Below are positions 62,811 to 64,000 of a stretch of DNA of 64,000 bases, in pieces. The translations under genes and the position numbers were made by a program. Position 1 is the stretch's first letter; the number at the start of each line of letters is the position of its first letter. The stretch covers positions 62,001-126,000 of the forward strand of contig NZ_SZQL01000007.1 in the NCBI RefSeq assembly GCF_005233845.1, in the 5' to 3' direction. Source of the DNA: Ilyomonas limi (GTDB lineage: Bacteria > Bacteroidota > Bacteroidia > Chitinophagales > Chitinophagaceae). The notes under the pieces are model-generated. The model did no database searches and had not been told where the DNA came from. It worked only from the letters and a program-made list of their open reading frames with translations.

Positions 62811-62860
62811 TTTGAACCACAGAGAGCAGGGAGTGCCACACTGGAGGAGCAGAGAGAAAA
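62811..62860. repeat. aaccacagag-type interspersed repeat
   Basis: tttgaaccacagag (62811-62824) recurs as a reverse complement at 35004-35017, and the downstream gagcagagagaaaag is similar in style. It starts six bases after the DUF1080 stop and lies before the oxidoreductase gene. Confidence 0.5.
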
Positions 62861-62969
62861 GTTATTTGTGTAACCCCGTGAACAAATTCCTTTAACGCTG
62901 GGATTATTTAAAACTCACTGTTCAGAATTATATACTACATCTTGTATTTTACATTTTTAATTTTAATAA

Positions 62970-64000
62970 ATGATTCGCAGACAATTCATAAAAGATGCTT
63001 CGCTGGCAGCTGCCGGTATTACCATATTAAACTTTCCGGTGTTTGGCAAAAATGCGCCGAGCAATAAAGTGGTGCTTGCTATTTCCGGCGTAAACAGCCG
63101 CGGCGCTTACTTAGCCCAATGCTACTCGCAACTCCCCAATGTGGAAGTGGCGTATATATGCGATGTGGAAGATGGCGCTATTGCCAATGGATTGAAAGCT
63201 TTGAAAGACGCACCGCGCAAACCTACGGTTGTAAAAGACATCCGCAAGTTGGTGGCGCAAAACGATTTTGATGCATTGGTCATTGCTATGCCCGATCATT
63301 GGCACACGCCGGCAGCCATCTTAGGCGCCGCTCATGGCAAGCATGTATATGTAGAAAAACCCTGCGGGCATAACCCGTATGAAGGCGAGTTGTTGCAAAA
63401 GGCTGTAAATAAATACAATAAATTAGTACAAATGGGCAACCAGCGCCGCTCGATGCCAACGCTGATACAGGCTGCCAAAGAAGTGCACGATGGTATTATT
63501 GGCAATGCTTATTTTGCCAAAGCATGGTATGCCAATAACCGTAAGTCTATTGGTCATGGCAAAGTAGTGCCGGTGCCACCTACACTCGATTTTGAGCTGT
63601 GGCAAGGTCCTGCCCCACGCAAAGAATATGTAGATAATTTAGTGCATTACAACTGGCACTGGCGCTGGAACTGGGGTACTGGCGAAGCCTGCAACAACGG
63701 CACGCACGAAATAGATTGTTGCCGCTGGTTTTTAGGAGTTGATTTTCCCACCAAAGTAACATCGGCAGGCGGGCGTTATGCGTTTAATGATGACTGGCAA
63801 ACGCCGGATACTCAAGTGGCTGCATTTGAGTTTGGCGATAAAAAATCAATTACCTGGGAAAGCCGCAGTTGCAATCCGTTTCCGGTGGAAGGTGCGGGCA
63901 GAGGATTTATTATTTATGGCGATAAAGGAACACTGGTAAATGATGGCGGCGGTGAATATAAAATATTTGATGCTGATAATAAACTGGTAAAAGAAATAAA
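62970..64000 (+). CDS. Gfo/Idh/MocA family oxidoreductase with Tat signal (cut by window end)
   Basis: Reading from the ATG at 62970 gives 343 codons with no stop before the window edge, so the C-terminus is missing. A Tat-like leader (MIRRQFIKDASLAAAG) is followed by the Rossmann start VVLAISGVNSRGAYL, then VIAMPDHWHTPAA and the catalytic-Lys motif YVEKPCGHNPYEGE. The substrate domain has GTGEACNNGTHEIDCCRWFLG. The family keeps EKP here, unlike the 12.8-14.2 kb copy. It follows the double-DUF1080 gene, so the pair could form and then cleave a 3-keto glycoside. Confidence 0.88.
   Translation, partial: MIRRQFIKDASLAAAGITILNFPVFGKNAPSNKVVLAISGVNSRGAYLAQCYSQLPNVEVAYICDVEDGAIANGLKALKDAPRKPTVVKDIRKLVAQNDFDALVIAMPDHWHTPAAILGAAHGKHVYVEKPCGHNPYEGELLQKAVNKYNKLVQMGNQRRSMPTLIQAAKEVHDGIIGNAYFAKAWYANNRKSIGHGKVVPVPPTLDFELWQGPAPRKEYVDNLVHYNWHWRWNWGTGEACNNGTHEIDCCRWFLGVDFPTKVTSAGGRYAFNDDWQTPDTQVAAFEFGDKKSITWESRSCNPFPVEGAGRGFIIYGDKGTLVNDGGGEYKIFDADNKLVKEI

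Noticed and set aside
1-64000. tRNA, rRNA, CRISPR, prophage or complete insertion sequence
   Set aside because: No T-loop or anticodon-arm pattern, repeat-spacer array, phage gene set or transposase was recognised in any gap.

Overview
The window reads as a chromosomal segment of a Bacteroidota bacterium, most likely a Chitinophagaceae-like member (lineage is inference). Supporting signs are a T9SS-type C-terminal sorting domain, TAnnTTTG promoter boxes instead of sigma70 sites, few Shine-Dalgarno sequences, Bacteroidota-style lipoproteins, GH43 and DUF1080 carbohydrate enzymes, and core proteins of that phylum (LptD/OstA-like, GH3-like, DUF6799, DUF4268). I count 54 intact or window-truncated protein genes plus one broken gene. 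No tRNA, rRNA, CRISPR, prophage or complete insertion sequence was seen.

Layout. 1-5.2 kb: envelope biogenesis, with lptD (cut by the window start) divergent from a cell-wall amidase, an MCE/MlaD-type protein and an OstA/LptA-like protein. 5.6-10.2 kb: gpsA, an MscS channel, two Spy/CpxP-like periplasmic proteins, a small conserved protein and a soluble HEXXH protein. 10.3-17.7 kb: a GH3-like acyl-adenylating enzyme, two lipoproteins, a Tat-exported Gfo/Idh/MocA oxidoreductase with a Tat-exported TIM-barrel isomerase, and an SGNH hydrolase. 17.8-22.4 kb: MsbA-like exporter, rbfA, LolC/FtsX-like permease, endonuclease V. 22.4-28.1 kb: surface-glycan genes (GT4 glycosyltransferase, two tandem sulfotransferases, O-acyltransferase, GH43). 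28.2-37.4 kb: mutS, EcsC, superoxide dismutase, yidD-rnpA-rpmH, murI and small proteins. 37.8-46.3 kb: a multispan membrane protein, a Pif1-HRDC-HTH helicase, a BioF-like enzyme, a glycosylasparaginase, cutC and a T9SS cargo protein. 46.5-54 kb: a HEAT-like gene broken by one TGA, a TPR-membrane protein with a TPR-AAA ATPase, an ABC/FtsX pair, tpiA and a GlmU-like nucleotidyltransferase. 54.1-57.9 kb: a two-component pair. 58.5-61.3 kb: a dipeptidase / D-threonine aldolase-like / RidA operon. 61.4-64 kb: a double-DUF1080 protein and a second Tat-type Gfo/Idh/MocA oxidoreductase (cut by the window end).

The most unusual property is the density of short interspersed repeats, at least six families, mostly palindromic and lying in gene gaps. 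Several have entered reading frames: the C-terminus of RbfA, the N-termini of the LolC-like permease and CutC, and an insertion of about 30 residues in the BioF-like enzyme near its cofactor region. One large inverted repeat fills the gap between the TPR-AAA gene and its partner, and one GC-rich element at 23.6-23.8 kb looks like a structured RNA or complex repeat. I do not see a clear new defence or mobile system. The best candidates for undescribed biology are these coding-sequence repeats, the TPR-AAA/TPR-membrane pair, and the D-amino-acid operon in which RidA could clean up an enamine made by its neighbour.
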